A DNA stretch of 64,000 bases from Bradyrhizobium sp. 164 (GCF_023073715.1 NZ_JADPKA010000104.1:117490-181489), one strand, 5' to 3'; positions 7,928 through 17,148 are shown, counted from the first letter of the stretch. The notes: a model not told the origin generated them from the letters alone. A program made the numbers and translations.

Positions 7928-9391
7928 TCACAATTCCCGTGCATTCGAGAAGGCGAAACTCGACACCCGCCGCGTCGTCTCATCCAGGATCAGGGTGCGC
8001 GTGATCGGCGGCTCGGCACGCTGGGCGCAGTTTTCGCGCTCACAGAGACGGCAGTTGACGCCGATCGGCGTGCCCTCGGTCTTCTCCAGGTCGATGCCCG
8101 CAGCGTAGGTCAGGCGCGCGGCGTGACGGATCTCGCAGCCGAGGCCGATGGCGAAACGCGGTTGCGGCAGCGGGTGCGGCGCGACGGGGCGGCGCACCAT
8201 CTGCGCGATCGAGAAATAGCGCGTGCCATCGGGAAGCTCGATCACCTGCTTGAGCAGGCGGTCCGGCGTGTCGAAGGTCGAGTGCACGTTCCACAAGGGG
8301 CAGGTGCCGCCGAATTTGGAGAACGGGAACGTGCCGGAGGAGAAGCGCTTCGAGACGTTGCCGGCATTGTCGACGCGCAAGAGAAAGAACGGAATGCCGC
8401 GCGCGTTGGGCCGCTGCAGAGTGGTGAGGCGGTGGCAGACCTGCTCGAAACCGGAATTGAAGCGCTGCGCCAGCACCTGGATGTCGTAATTGAGCGCCTC
8501 GGCCGCGGCGAGGAACGCCGGGTAGGGCATCATGACGGCGGCTGCAAAATAATTGCCGAGCGTGATGCGGAACAGCCGCCGCGGCGCGTCGTCGAGCGGG
8601 CCGGATCGGCCGATGATAGTCTCGAAATGCTGCGCGCATTCACCTAAGCCGAGCTGGAAGGCGAGCTGGAACGCACGGCCGGGCGGGTCGACCAGCTCGG
8701 AGATCAGGAGCTGACGGCGATGGCGATCGAACCGCCGCAGCGTCTCGCGCATCACGTCGACGGGCATGATGCGGGTCTGGATCGAATGCTTTTCGCGCAA
8801 GCGCGCGGCCAGCGCCGCGTAGAGCCCTTCGGCCGGCACGTTCAGCTCATCGCGAAGGTTTTCCGCGGCCTGCTCCAGCTCCGGGAAATAGTTGCGATTG
8901 GCCTCGATCAGTTCGCGTACGCGCTCGACCGGATTGGCCTCATAACGCGTGCCGACGTCGCGGTCGGCCATTTGCGCGGCCGCCAGCGTCTCGCCCTGGC
9001 GCGCTTCGGTATAGGCGGCATAGAGCCGTTGCAGCGCATGAGTCACGCCGGGGCAAAGCTCGGCGAGGTCGCGCAGCTCCTGCTTGGGCACGTCGATCTG
9101 GCGGAACAAGGGATCGGAGAAGATTTCGTTGAGCTCGGCGAAGAAGCGGTCCTCATCGGCAGTGGCGAGGTCGCGCAGGTCGAGGTCATAGGTCTCGGCC
9201 AGCCGCAGCAGGATCTGCGCGGTCACCGGGCGCTGGTTGCGCTCGATCAGGTTGACATAGCTCGGCGAGATCGAGAGCCCCTCGGCGATCTGGGTCTGCG
9301 ACAGCCCCAATTGCTGCCGGATCCTCCGAAAGCGCGGGCCGACGAACAGTTTCTTCCCGGAGAACAGTTTCTTCCCGGAATCGACGGGCAT
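7928..9391 (-). CDS. ScfR/RamB-type XRE regulator of short-chain fatty acid metabolism
   Basis: A 487-residue protein. Residues 15-75 form a Cro/C1-type helix-turn-helix (FRRIRQQLGLSQTQIAEGLS, then SPSYVNLIERNQRPVT). A central domain of the IrrE/ImmA-like peptidase-related type and a C-terminal DUF2083-like region with Cys-rich segments (GVNCRLCERENCAQR) follow. This is the architecture of RamB/ScfR regulators, which bind upstream of glyoxylate-cycle and propionate genes and respond to acyl-CoA status. It is divergent from aceA over a 223-base intergenic region holding direct and inverted repeats. The N-terminus contains an exact 18-base tandem duplication (9344-9379), repeating six residues before the conserved start of the domain. 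Confidence 0.88.
   Translation of the reverse strand: MPVDSGKKLFSGKKLFVGPRFRRIRQQLGLSQTQIAEGLSISPSYVNLIERNQRPVTAQILLRLAETYDLDLRDLATADEDRFFAELNEIFSDPLFRQIDVPKQELRDLAELCPGVTHALQRLYAAYTEARQGETLAAAQMADRDVGTRYEANPVERVRELIEANRNYFPELEQAAENLRDELNVPAEGLYAALAARLREKHSIQTRIMPVDVMRETLRRFDRHRRQLLISELVDPPGRAFQLAFQLGLGECAQHFETIIGRSGPLDDAPRRLFRITLGNYFAAAVMMPYPAFLAAAEALNYDIQVLAQRFNSGFEQVCHRLTTLQRPNARGIPFFLLRVDNAGNVSKRFSSGTFPFSKFGGTCPLWNVHSTFDTPDRLLKQVIELPDGTRYFSIAQMVRRPVAPHPLPQPRFAIGLGCEIRHAARLTYAAGIDLEKTEGTPIGVNCRLCERENCAQRAEPPITRTLILDETTRRVSSFAFSNAREL
9344..9379. repeat. Exact 18-bp tandem duplication in the ScfR-like coding start
   Basis: The unit GAACAGTTTCTTCCCGGA occurs twice back to back (9344-9361 and 9362-9379). 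In the minus-strand gene it duplicates the six residues SGKKLF without shifting the frame. Confidence 0.95.
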
Positions 9392-9436
9392 TTCTCAGGA
9401 CTCCGTAGGCATCAAGGACAGTCTTGATGACCTATA

Positions 9437-9483
9437 ATTTACAAAATTTACAAAGTAACATGTATTACATGTTCTTATGTTAC
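9437..9483. promoter_or_regulatory. Candidate operator cluster between scfR-like gene and aceA
   Basis: Two perfect tandem 9-mers ATTTACAAA lie at 9437-9454. Next to them is a perfect inverted repeat AACATGTA-T-TACATGTT (9457-9473), nested in a second one, GTAACAT (9455-9461) with ATGTTAC (9477-9483). The ATTTACAAA unit resembles the AAGTTTGCAAA-type sites described for RamB. The cluster lies 25-70 bases from the regulator start and 130-180 bases before the aceA start, so it can serve both divergent genes. Which protein binds which repeat is inference. Confidence 0.6.
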
Positions 9484-9614
9484 ATGACATCACCAATAAG
9501 AAACAAGCCATCTATACGAAGTTTCTGTTTTCGCGTTTAGCTCCTGACACGCATTTCGCAATGCATTGTCAAGAATGTCGATGGCTCGCCATCGACCGCG
9601 AAAGGATCAGGCAC

Positions 9615-11246
9615 ATGAACTATCAGCCCCGCGGCATCAGCACCCTCCTGCGCCCGGCTTCGTATCAGAGCGAGATCGAGGCGGCTCAGGCGCTCCTTGA
9701 GACCCAGCCGACCTGGAACGGGGTGAAGGCCGAGGCCGTCGCACGCATGCGCCTGCAGAACCGTTTCAAGACCGGCCTCGATATCGCCCGCTACACCGCC
9801 GCGCTGATGCGGGCCGACATGGCCGCCTATGACGGCGACCCCACCAAGTACACCCAGTCGCTCGGCTGCTGGCACGGCTTCATCGCGCAGCAGAAGCTGA
9901 TCTCGGTCAAGAAGCACTTTGGCAAGACCGATCGCACCTACCTGTATTTGTCGGGCTGGATGATCGCCGCGCTGCGCTCCGAGTTCGGCCCGCTGCCCGA
10001 CCAGTCGATGCACGAGAAGACCTCGGTGCCCGCCCTGATCGAGGAGCTCTACACTTTCCTGCGCCAGGCCGACTCGCGCGAGCTCAACGATATCTTCCGC
10101 GCGCTCGACAAGGCCCGCAAGGAAGGCGACAAGGTCAGGGAGAAGGAGCTGATCGAGAAGATCGACAACTTCCAGACCCATGTCGTGCCCGTCATCGCCG
10201 ACATCGACGCCGGCTTCGGCAATGCGGAGGCGACCTATCTGCTTGCCAAGAAGATGATCGAAGCGGGCGCCTGCGCGCTCCAGATCGAGAACCAGGTCTC
10301 CGACGAGAAGCAGTGCGGCCACCAGGACGGCAAGGTCACCGTGCCGCATGACGTCTTCCTCGCGAAGATCCGCGCCTGCCGCCACGCCTTCCTCGAGCTC
10401 GGCGTCGAAGACGGCGTCGTCGTGACCCGCACCGACTCGCTCGGCGCCGGCTTGACGCAGCAGATCGCCGTCAGCCACAGGCCCGGCGACATCGGCGACC
10501 AGTACAACAGCTTCCTGGATTGCGAGGAAGTGACGGCGGAGAACGCCAGGAACGGCGACGTCATCATCAACCGCAACGGCAAGATGATGCGTCCGAAGCG
10601 GCTGCCCTCCAACCTCTACCAGTTCCGCCCGGGCACCGGCGAAGACCGCTGCGTACTGGACTGTATCACCTCGCTTCAGAACGGCGCCGACCTGCTCTGG
10701 ATCGAGACCGAGAAGCCGCATATCGAGCAGATCGCCAAGATGGTCGACCGCATCCGCAAGGTGGTTCCGAACGCGAAGCTGGCCTACAACAACTCGCCGT
10801 CGTTCAACTGGACCCTCAACTTCCGTTGGCAGGTCTACGATGCGATGAAGGAAGCCGGCAAGGACGTCAGCCAGTACAACCGTGCCGAGCTGATGAAGGC
10901 GGAATATGACGACACGCCGCTGGCGAAGGAAGCCGACGAGCGCATCCGCACCTTCCAGGCGGATTCGGCCAAGCGTGCCGGCATCTTCCACCATCTGATC
11001 ACGTTGCCGACCTATCACACGGCGGCGCTGTCGACCGACAATCTGGCGCGGGAATACTTCGGCGAGCAGGGCATGCTCGGCTACGTCAAGAACGTCCAGC
11101 GCGCCGAGATCCGTCAGGGCATCGCCTGCGTGAAGCATCAGAACATGGCCGGCTCCGATATCGGCGACGACCACAAGGAGTACTTCGCCGGCGAAGCTGC
11201 CCTGAAGGCGGGCGGCGCCCACAACACGATGAACCAGTTCGGCTAA
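9615..11246 (+). CDS. aceA: Isocitrate lyase, long (approximately 540-residue) subfamily
   Basis: A 543-residue enzyme that splits isocitrate to glyoxylate and succinate in the glyoxylate shunt, letting cells grow on acetate and fatty acids. The active-site loop reads KQCGHQDGK with nucleophile-position Cys234, the form usual in long proteobacterial isocitrate lyases rather than KKCGH. Other landmarks are HVVPVIADIDAGFGNAEATY (Mg-binding DIDAGFGN) and NNSPSFNWTLNF. The ATG at 9615 has AAAGGA 8 bases upstream; the frame is open further upstream, but that part overlaps the AT-rich operator region and is not coding. A DUF4170 gene follows 29 bases later, ending in a terminator. Confidence 0.95.
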   Translation: MNYQPRGISTLLRPASYQSEIEAAQALLETQPTWNGVKAEAVARMRLQNRFKTGLDIARYTAALMRADMAAYDGDPTKYTQSLGCWHGFIAQQKLISVKKHFGKTDRTYLYLSGWMIAALRSEFGPLPDQSMHEKTSVPALIEELYTFLRQADSRELNDIFRALDKARKEGDKVREKELIEKIDNFQTHVVPVIADIDAGFGNAEATYLLAKKMIEAGACALQIENQVSDEKQCGHQDGKVTVPHDVFLAKIRACRHAFLELGVEDGVVVTRTDSLGAGLTQQIAVSHRPGDIGDQYNSFLDCEEVTAENARNGDVIINRNGKMMRPKRLPSNLYQFRPGTGEDRCVLDCITSLQNGADLLWIETEKPHIEQIAKMVDRIRKVVPNAKLAYNNSPSFNWTLNFRWQVYDAMKEAGKDVSQYNRAELMKAEYDDTPLAKEADERIRTFQADSAKRAGIFHHLITLPTYHTAALSTDNLAREYFGEQGMLGYVKNVQRAEIRQGIACVKHQNMAGSDIGDDHKEYFAGEAALKAGGAHNTMNQFG

Positions 11247-11275
11247 CGCATCACGCACTTCGACAGGAGACTGAC

Positions 11276-11485
11276 ATGACCAAAGGCAGCAATTTCTGGG
11301 TGATCGGCGGCGAGTTCGGTTCGATGAACTTCCACAAGCTCGTGGAAGGCTCGGCTCAGGTCAAAGGTCCGTTCAAGACCCGCAAGGAAGCCGAAGACTG
11401 CTGGCGCGAGGTGTCGGAAGAGAGCCGCTACAAGGCCGGCGTCCGCTTCTCCATCGTGGAGGAGCCTTCGCGGGTCTCGGCCTAA
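11276..11485 (+). CDS. DUF4170 family small protein
   Basis: A 69-residue protein (NFWVIGGEFGSMNFHKLVEG and a helix TRKEAEDCWREVSEESRYKA). It matches the small alphaproteobacterial DUF4170 family of unknown function, often encoded next to central metabolic genes. It has AGGAGA before its ATG, lies 29 bases after aceA and is likely co-transcribed with it up to the terminator at 11524-11572. Confidence 0.8.
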   Translation: MTKGSNFWVIGGEFGSMNFHKLVEGSAQVKGPFKTRKEAEDCWREVSEESRYKAGVRFSIVEEPSRVSA

Positions 11486-11523
11486 GGATTCCGGCTGCCG
11501 ATCTAACTAAGAAGACGTCCAAG

Positions 11524-11572
11524 GACGGATGGTCCCATCCAGGCCTTAGCCTGGGTGGGATCGTCTGTTTTT
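11524..11572 (+). terminator. Intrinsic terminator after aceA-DUF4170
   Basis: A long imperfect hairpin GGTCCCATCCAGGC / GCCTGGGTGGGATC with G-U pairs is followed by TGTTTTT. It lies 39 bases after the DUF4170 stop. Confidence 0.8.
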
Positions 11573-11681
11573 GGCACAGGTGAAACGTCTGTGGGCGCCG
11601 TAAGTATCTGGAATTGTGGACCCTTTGCGGGCGCTGTGGTTGCTGATAGGTTAATTCCCGTGTTTGAGGACGAGGCCGACA

Positions 11682-12233
11682 ATGTCAGAGCCCGAAACCA
11701 GCGGGATTCATCCCAGCCAGCCGCGCCCGGTGCGGCTGCGCGATGCACTGTTGCGCGCCCGGATCGAGGCCGCCGACCGGACCGGCGTGGTCGTCGACCT
11801 CAGAGATGCCGAGGTGGCCCGGCTGGAGATCCTCAACGACGCGCTCGATCCTCTGTTCGCGCAGGTGCCGGAGCAGATCGAGCTGTTCGACCGTGGCATC
11901 AGCCAGGGCGATACGCCGAGGCTCTGGATCGACGTCGTCGCCCACATCTTGATGGGGCGTGACAAGCGGATGTACCGCTTCGTCCAGGACACCCGCTTCG
12001 GCCGCATCGTGCTCGCCGAATCGCACGACACCGCCGTTATCGTCGAGGCCGTCACCGACTATGTCGCGCGCCGCATGATCGAGCGCGAGCGCGCGATGGT
12101 GGTGCCGCCCGAGCCGAAGCCCGCCGCCGCGCCGCCGCGCCGCTCGCGCGTGTGGCCGTTCCTGTTCGGCTTCATCCTCGGCGCCGCGGCGCTGTTCGGC
12201 CTCGCTGTGCTGGCCGCCTTGCGGAGCTGGTGA
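11682..12233 (+). CDS. Hypothetical protein with C-terminal membrane anchor
   Basis: A 183-residue protein not recognised by name. Residues 15-145 are soluble and helix-rich (DAEVARLEILNDALDPLFAQ; WIDVVAHILMGRDKRMYRFV). A Pro/Ala linker (PPEPKPAAAPPRR) leads to one membrane helix (WPFLFGFILGAAALFGLAVL) at the very C-terminus. That makes it a tail-anchored inner membrane protein with its body in the cytoplasm. The ATG at 11682 is preferred over an upstream TTG because GAGGA precedes it. It stands alone between the aceA terminator and a palindromic repeat. Confidence 0.75.
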   Translation: MSEPETSGIHPSQPRPVRLRDALLRARIEAADRTGVVVDLRDAEVARLEILNDALDPLFAQVPEQIELFDRGISQGDTPRLWIDVVAHILMGRDKRMYRFVQDTRFGRIVLAESHDTAVIVEAVTDYVARRMIERERAMVVPPEPKPAAAPPRRSRVWPFLFGFILGAAALFGLAVLAALRSW

Positions 12234-12247
12234 GGCTCTCTCCGTCG

Positions 12248-12373
12248 TCATTCCCGGGCATGCGAAGCATGAGCGCCGGAATCTACCGGGCCACAGCGCA
12301 TGCGGGTGAATGGATTCTCTGATGCGCAATTGCGCATCAGAGCTCGCCTGCCGCGCGCCCCCGGAAAATGACG
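12248..12373. repeat. Dispersed palindromic intergenic repeat, GTCATTCC type
   Basis: It starts GTCGTCATTCCCGGGC and ends CCCCCGGAAAATGACG, with internal inverted module TCTGATGCGCAATTGCGCATCAGA. Copies with related ends lie at 51624-51701 and 55221-55322. These are typical Bradyrhizobium intergenic mosaic elements. Confidence 0.75.
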
Positions 12374-12379
12374 ATGGCC

Positions 12380-13264
12380 TCAAATCAACCGCGCATGCTT
12401 GATCTGCCCGATCTGAAATCCAGCGCCCAGGCTCCGCACCGTCTGCTCGCAGCGCCAGCCGGAATTGTCCTTTTCGATTGTGAACAGGTTATACGCCGCC
12501 GCCGGGTAACGTCCGTGCGCGAGCGCCGAGGCGGAAGGCACGCCGAGTGCGGGAATGTTGCCGTTCGGGCCCTCGAACCACATCGTCGAATGAATGTGGT
12601 CGTGCCCGTGCAGAATCAGCTCGACGCCATGCCGTTTCAACAGTGCCAGCAGCTCGGCCGCGTCCGTCATCCGCTTCTGGCGCGCGACGGATCTCAGCGG
12701 ATGGTGCACCAGCAGCACGCGGAAGACGTCTTCCGCCGCGAGCCGCTCGAGCACCTCTGCGAGGGCCGCGAGCTGATCGCGCCCGAGCGTGCCCGTCGCC
12801 ATCAGCGGCAGGGTCGGCACCGCCGTGGACAGGCTGATCAGCGCGAGCGGCCCGCGCCGGCGCACGGCGGGGAAGGCTGCGGTATCGGGCGTATCCGCGG
12901 CGATGTAGTGCAGGAACGTCTCGCCGAAGCGATGGCGCGTCGCGCTGACATAGGCGTCGTGATTGCCGGGAATCGCGGTGACGCGGTCGGGCGGACCGAC
13001 GCTTTCGAGCCAGGCCAGGGCCGGCGCGAACTCGGCTTCCAGCGCGAGGTTGACGAGATCGCCCGTCACGGCGATGTGGTCGGGCGCCTGGGCCTTCATA
13101 TCGGCGACCAGCGCGTCGAGCACCTCGCGGCGCTGGTATTTGTGCCGGTTGCGCGTCCAGTTGATGTAGCCGAGCGCGCGCTTGCCCGCGAGCTCGATCA
13201 GCCGCGGCTTCGGCAGTGGCGGCAGATGCGGGTCGGACAGATGGGCGAGCGTGAAGGGGGCCAT
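12380..13264 (-). CDS. Calcineurin-like metallophosphoesterase
   Basis: A 294-residue enzyme with all five phosphoesterase blocks: HLSDPHL (Asp11, His13), VTGDLVN, PGNHDAY, LLVHHPLR and HGHDH. These bind a dinuclear metal centre. Overall it resembles CpdA/YfcE-type phosphodiesterases, so a cyclic nucleotide or phosphodiester is the likely substrate, but this is not fixed by sequence. It is divergent from the NUDIX gene. Confidence 0.88.
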   Translation of the reverse strand: MAPFTLAHLSDPHLPPLPKPRLIELAGKRALGYINWTRNRHKYQRREVLDALVADMKAQAPDHIAVTGDLVNLALEAEFAPALAWLESVGPPDRVTAIPGNHDAYVSATRHRFGETFLHYIAADTPDTAAFPAVRRRGPLALISLSTAVPTLPLMATGTLGRDQLAALAEVLERLAAEDVFRVLLVHHPLRSVARQKRMTDAAELLALLKRHGVELILHGHDHIHSTMWFEGPNGNIPALGVPSASALAHGRYPAAAYNLFTIEKDNSGWRCEQTVRSLGAGFQIGQIKHARLI

Positions 13265-13356
13265 GGCGCGCGATTGCCTCGCTATTGCTCCGCTGTAATG
13301 GCAAGGTCGCAGCCAGCGCGCAAGCGCGGCTCGAAACGGGGCGTCAAGAAGGCCTG

Positions 13357-13848
13357 ATGCGAGAACGTCTGAACAGCATTCGACGACAATGCGAGCCGCT
13401 GCTGCGGCGTCTCTTCCATGCCTATTTCCTGCTGGTCCGCGGCATGACGCTCGGCGTCCGCGCCGTGGTGCTGGACGCCGAGAATCGGGTGTTTCTGGTC
13501 AGGCACAGCTACGTCACCGGATGGTACCTGCCCGGCGGCGGCGTCGACTTCGGCGAGACCATGGCGCAGGCGCTGCGGCGCGAACTCAAGGAGGAGGGCG
13601 ACATTGATCTCACCGGGGACGCCATGCTGCACGGCATCTTCCTCAACAGCCACGTCTCCCGCCGCGACCACGTCGCCGTCTACGTCGTCAGGCAGTTCAG
13701 CCAGGACCGCCTGCCCGGACCGAACCGCGAGATCGTCGAATGCGGGTTCTTCGCGATCACGGCGCTGCCCGAGGGGACCACGCCCGGCACACGGCTGCGG
13801 ATCGCCGAAGTGCTGGACGGCAAGCCGCTGATTGCGACGTGGCGATGA
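13357..13848 (+). CDS. NUDIX hydrolase
   Basis: A 163-residue protein with a complete Nudix box, GGGVDFGETMAQALRRELKE followed by EG (GX5EX7REUXEEXGU), at about residues 63-86. The family hydrolyses nucleoside diphosphates linked to another moiety; the substrate is unknown. The ATG at 13357 is chosen over earlier starts because AGAAGG lies just upstream. The N-terminal RRQCEPLLRRLFHAYFLLVR helix is amphipathic. Confidence 0.85.
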   Translation: MRERLNSIRRQCEPLLRRLFHAYFLLVRGMTLGVRAVVLDAENRVFLVRHSYVTGWYLPGGGVDFGETMAQALRRELKEEGDIDLTGDAMLHGIFLNSHVSRRDHVAVYVVRQFSQDRLPGPNREIVECGFFAITALPEGTTPGTRLRIAEVLDGKPLIATWR

Positions 13849-13997
13849 GGGCGGCCCGTGCTGGTGCGTGAGGGTTGTCGTTCAACAGTGCAAACCGGCG
13901 AATCAGAACACCTCTCCCGTCGGCGCTGAAAAAGGAACTGAGCATCTTTGCTGCCCGATGGACCGCGCTGCGTTCAGGTGCTATCCCGCGCGCTGAC

Positions 13998-14513
13998 ATG
14001 AGCGATCTCTCACTCGCCATCCTTCCCGAGGCCGCCGGCGACGCTCAGGCGATCGAACGGCTGCACGAACGCACCTTCGGCCCCGGCCGCTTCGTGCTCA
14101 GCGCCTACCGCATCCGCGAGCATGTCGACCATCTGCTCGAATTGTCCTTCACCGCGCGCGTTGGGACGCTGCTGGTCGGCTCGGTCAGGCAGTTGCCGAT
14201 CCTGATCGGCGACACGCCGGCGCTGCTGCTGGGGCCGCTCACCGTGGAGCCGCCGTTCCGCGACCGCGGCATCGGCCGTCTCCTGATGGAGCGCGCGCTG
14301 AAGGACGCCAAGGAAAAAGGCCACGCCATCGTGCTCCTGGTCGGCGACGAAGCCTATTACAGCCGCGTCGGCTTCAAGCCGGTCGCAAAGGGCCGCGTCA
14401 CCATGCCGGGTCCGGTTGACCCCGCCCGCATTCTGGTGTTCGAGCTCGTCGACGGCGCTTTCGAAGGCGTATCCGGGCGGGTTGCGCCGGACTGGAGCAA
14501 GGCGCGCGGGTAG
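13998..14513 (+). CDS. GNAT family N-acetyltransferase
   Basis: A 171-residue protein. The acetyl-CoA motif A reads DRGIGRLLMERALKDAKEKG (R-x-x-G-x-G/A type), preceded by the strand LLLGPLTVEPPF. VGDEAYYSRVGFKPV is the usual motif B region. This matches the YhbS-like group of acetyltransferases with unknown acceptors. The ATG at 13998 begins with ordinary family sequence and the upstream extension is not conserved-looking. It follows the NUDIX gene on the same strand after 149 bases. Confidence 0.82.
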   Translation: MSDLSLAILPEAAGDAQAIERLHERTFGPGRFVLSAYRIREHVDHLLELSFTARVGTLLVGSVRQLPILIGDTPALLLGPLTVEPPFRDRGIGRLLMERALKDAKEKGHAIVLLVGDEAYYSRVGFKPVAKGRVTMPGPVDPARILVFELVDGAFEGVSGRVAPDWSKARG

Positions 14514-14630
14514 GTGCTACGACGCTGTGAATGGGAAGCGCAGCGGCAGTGCCCATACTCTGTCATTGCGACGGCGTGAACCAGCCGGGCGAGGCCAGCC
14601 GGGGCCGCTGTGGGCCCCGACTGTATGAGC

Positions 14631-16997
14631 TTAGAACTTGAAGTTCGCGAATGCCCGCACGCCAATGCCGGGCATCAGCACCTCGTCCTTGGTGTAGGAA
14701 ACCGAGTTGCGGATGTTCTCGTTGAGGAGATTGTTGCCGACGATGCCGGCCATCATTTCGCGCGCGCCGAACCAGTTGCGGTCGAGCTTGGTCTTGTAGC
14801 TGACCTCGGCTTTCAGCAAATTGTAGCCCGCTGTCGGCGTCTCCGCGATCACCGCGACGTTGTTCTGCGCGAAGGCGTGCAGCAGGTTGACGCGCATCAG
14901 CCAGTTGTCGTCGCGCCAGAATACGCCGCCGCCCATTCTGAGCGGCGGAATCCGCGGCACGTTGGTGCCGTCGCTGAAGGTGGCGCGGACGAAGTCGAGC
15001 TGGTTCTCGATGCCCCAGATGCCGCCCTGGAAGGCGCCGACGTCGAGCTGCGACTGGAATTCGCCACCGCGGAAATTGGCATTGCGTTGCGAATAGACCG
15101 CCTGGTTCAGCTCGCCATCTGGTCCCCCGCAGGACGCAAAGTCGTCATCGCAGGACACGCCGGTGAGGCGGCGATAGATGAAATTGTCGAAATGCGTGTA
15201 GTAGACCGTCGCCTCGAACCGGAACGGCCCCGTCGCCCTGCGCACGCCGACCTCGATCGATTTCGCGGTCTCGATGGTGAGGTTCGGATTACCGATGTCG
15301 AACGTCGCGGTCGCGTCATGGCCGCCGCGTGAAAACAGCTCGGCAGCCTTCGGCGCGCGCTCGACATATTGCGCGGTGAGGCTGCCGACCATGCCACCCG
15401 GCAGGTCCTGCAGCAGACCGATGCTGCCGCTCTTCGGCGTGAAGGACGGATTGCGCGCGATCGCCGTCTGCGGCGTGCCGTCGGGCAGGTAATCGGCGGG
15501 GAAATCAGGCGTCGTGCCGTGCAGCTCGACATGCTCGATGCGACCGGCGATCTGTGCCCGCGTCGCCTCCGTGAACTTGAACTCGTTGAAGGCGTAACCA
15601 GCAACGCGCGTGCTGTTGTTCGGGTCCCACAGGCCGTTGAACAGCGTGCCGGGATTGTCGGGGCTCGGCGCACTCAATTCCTGATGTCCGACCTGGAAGC
15701 CGAGCGCCGTCGTCACCTCGGCGAAGCGGGCATTGAACGGCATCAGCTGCACCTCGGTGCGGATCTCCTGCTCCTTGTTGGTGAAGGTCTGGCGCACGCC
15801 GTCGCTGTTGGGGTTGCCGGGATCGGCAAGGCCGATCTCGTTGTGCCGGTAGTCGGTCGCGCCGGCCCAGAAGCGGACCGCGTCGATCGCGGCCGCGTCG
15901 GGGTGGTACTCGCCTTTGACGTTGATCTTGGTCTGATGTGCGTCGATCCGCGTGTTGTGGTCGGCGCCGTCGATGCCGGGGATGTGGTAGAGCGAGTCGT
16001 TCTGCGTGATCGATGCGCCGATATAGCCGCCCTGGAAGAAGTAGGAGCCGCCGATCGAGGCGCCGTCCGAGCGCGTCGCCGAGTTGGGCTGACGGCCGTT
16101 CACCGGGCGCGACTGGTCGGTCAGATAGGGATAGCTCGGGATATAGTAGTCGGAGGTCGTGCGGCCATAGGCGTCGGCATGGAATGCAAAATTGCCGCCG
16201 CCCGTGTCGAGCAGCACGCCGCTCTCGACGCCGCGATCGACCGAGCTGAACGCGGTGCGCGTCTCGGCGGTGACGCAAGGAGCGGTCGCGGCGCTCGCGA
16301 GCGGGGCCTTGGCCGGCATGCCATAGCTCTGGAATGAGGGCGCGCACGCAGGCATCGCGTCCGGAATCCGGTTGTTGGTGGCGCTGACGACGCCGCCGAT
16401 CGAGGTCGAGCCGTAGCGCAGCGCCGCCGGCCCGCGCACCACTTCGATCTGGTTGGTGGCGAGCGGATCGACCGGGACGAAATGGTCCTCACCGAGATCG
16501 GAGGCGCCGCCGGCATTGGTGCCGTTCTCGACGATGCCGACGCGGTTGACATCGAGACCCCTGATGATCGGCCGGCTGGAGGCGCCGGGTGCGAAGCTCG
16601 AGCCGGTGATGCCGGGCTTGGAGAACAGGAGATCGCCGAGCTGGCCGCCGCCCTCGCGGCGGATCTCCTCGTTCGGCACCACGGTGACGGTAGCGAACTG
16701 GTTGGTCACAACAGGCAGCACGCCCTGCTGCGGCGCGGCGGGCGCGGACGCCGCGGGCGTCGCTTCCGCCGTTTGTTGGCGGCTGCGCACTCGCGCGGTC
16801 CGCGTGCCGCGGCCTGCGGTGCGGGAAGGCACCACCGCTCTGCGCACGATCGGGCTCGGCGCCGTCACGGTGACGGCGGGAATCTCGGTCGACGACTTGT
16901 CCTCGGCCGACTGGGCCAAGGCTGGTGTGGCGGCGGCCCCGAGCAGGAGCAGGCTTGCTCCGCCAAGACGCTGCGCGCGTCGCGATTGAAATGACAT
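14631..16997 (-). CDS. TonB-dependent outer membrane receptor, ZnuD-like
   Basis: A 788-residue protein with signal peptide (LGGASLLLLGAAATPALAQS). A Pro/Ala-rich linker is followed by a plug domain (GGGQLGDLLFSKPGITGSSF; RPIIRGLDVNRVGIVENG) and a beta-barrel ending in a C-terminal Phe (VRAFANFKF). The barrel segments HDATATFDIGNPNLTIETAK and LLHAFAQNNVAVIAETPTAG recall zinc-type ZnuD receptors. The mature N-terminus has a TonB-interacting extension. The ATG at 16997 starts the signal peptide; reading upstream gives a non-signal sequence. The DUF2946 gene lies upstream on the same strand with a Zur-like palindrome before it, supporting metal-regulated uptake. Zinc as substrate is inferred. 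Confidence 0.82.
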   Translation of the reverse strand: MSFQSRRAQRLGGASLLLLGAAATPALAQSAEDKSSTEIPAVTVTAPSPIVRRAVVPSRTAGRGTRTARVRSRQQTAEATPAASAPAAPQQGVLPVVTNQFATVTVVPNEEIRREGGGQLGDLLFSKPGITGSSFAPGASSRPIIRGLDVNRVGIVENGTNAGGASDLGEDHFVPVDPLATNQIEVVRGPAALRYGSTSIGGVVSATNNRIPDAMPACAPSFQSYGMPAKAPLASAATAPCVTAETRTAFSSVDRGVESGVLLDTGGGNFAFHADAYGRTTSDYYIPSYPYLTDQSRPVNGRQPNSATRSDGASIGGSYFFQGGYIGASITQNDSLYHIPGIDGADHNTRIDAHQTKINVKGEYHPDAAAIDAVRFWAGATDYRHNEIGLADPGNPNSDGVRQTFTNKEQEIRTEVQLMPFNARFAEVTTALGFQVGHQELSAPSPDNPGTLFNGLWDPNNSTRVAGYAFNEFKFTEATRAQIAGRIEHVELHGTTPDFPADYLPDGTPQTAIARNPSFTPKSGSIGLLQDLPGGMVGSLTAQYVERAPKAAELFSRGGHDATATFDIGNPNLTIETAKSIEVGVRRATGPFRFEATVYYTHFDNFIYRRLTGVSCDDDFASCGGPDGELNQAVYSQRNANFRGGEFQSQLDVGAFQGGIWGIENQLDFVRATFSDGTNVPRIPPLRMGGGVFWRDDNWLMRVNLLHAFAQNNVAVIAETPTAGYNLLKAEVSYKTKLDRNWFGAREMMAGIVGNNLLNENIRNSVSYTKDEVLMPGIGVRAFANFKF

Positions 16998-17148
16998 GGT
17001 CCTGATTCCACTCAGGCGCCGTCCGCATGATTGTATTGTCTGCTGATCGGAGGCGGCCTGCCGTCGCGGTGCGACGGAATTCGACTTCAACTTCTCCCCA
17101 GGCATTCGCCGACATTTAGCGAGGCTGGGCGTGATCAAGCGTTGGAGG

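Noticed and set aside
9537..11258. A 573-codon open frame antisense to aceA
   Set aside because: High-G+C codon bias opens the opposite strand; aceA has catalytic motifs and a ribosome site, the antisense frame has neither.
14557..14630. CTCTGTCATTGCGACGG-like stretch as another dispersed repeat
   Set aside because: Only one end resembles the repeat family and no paired end is found before the receptor stop.
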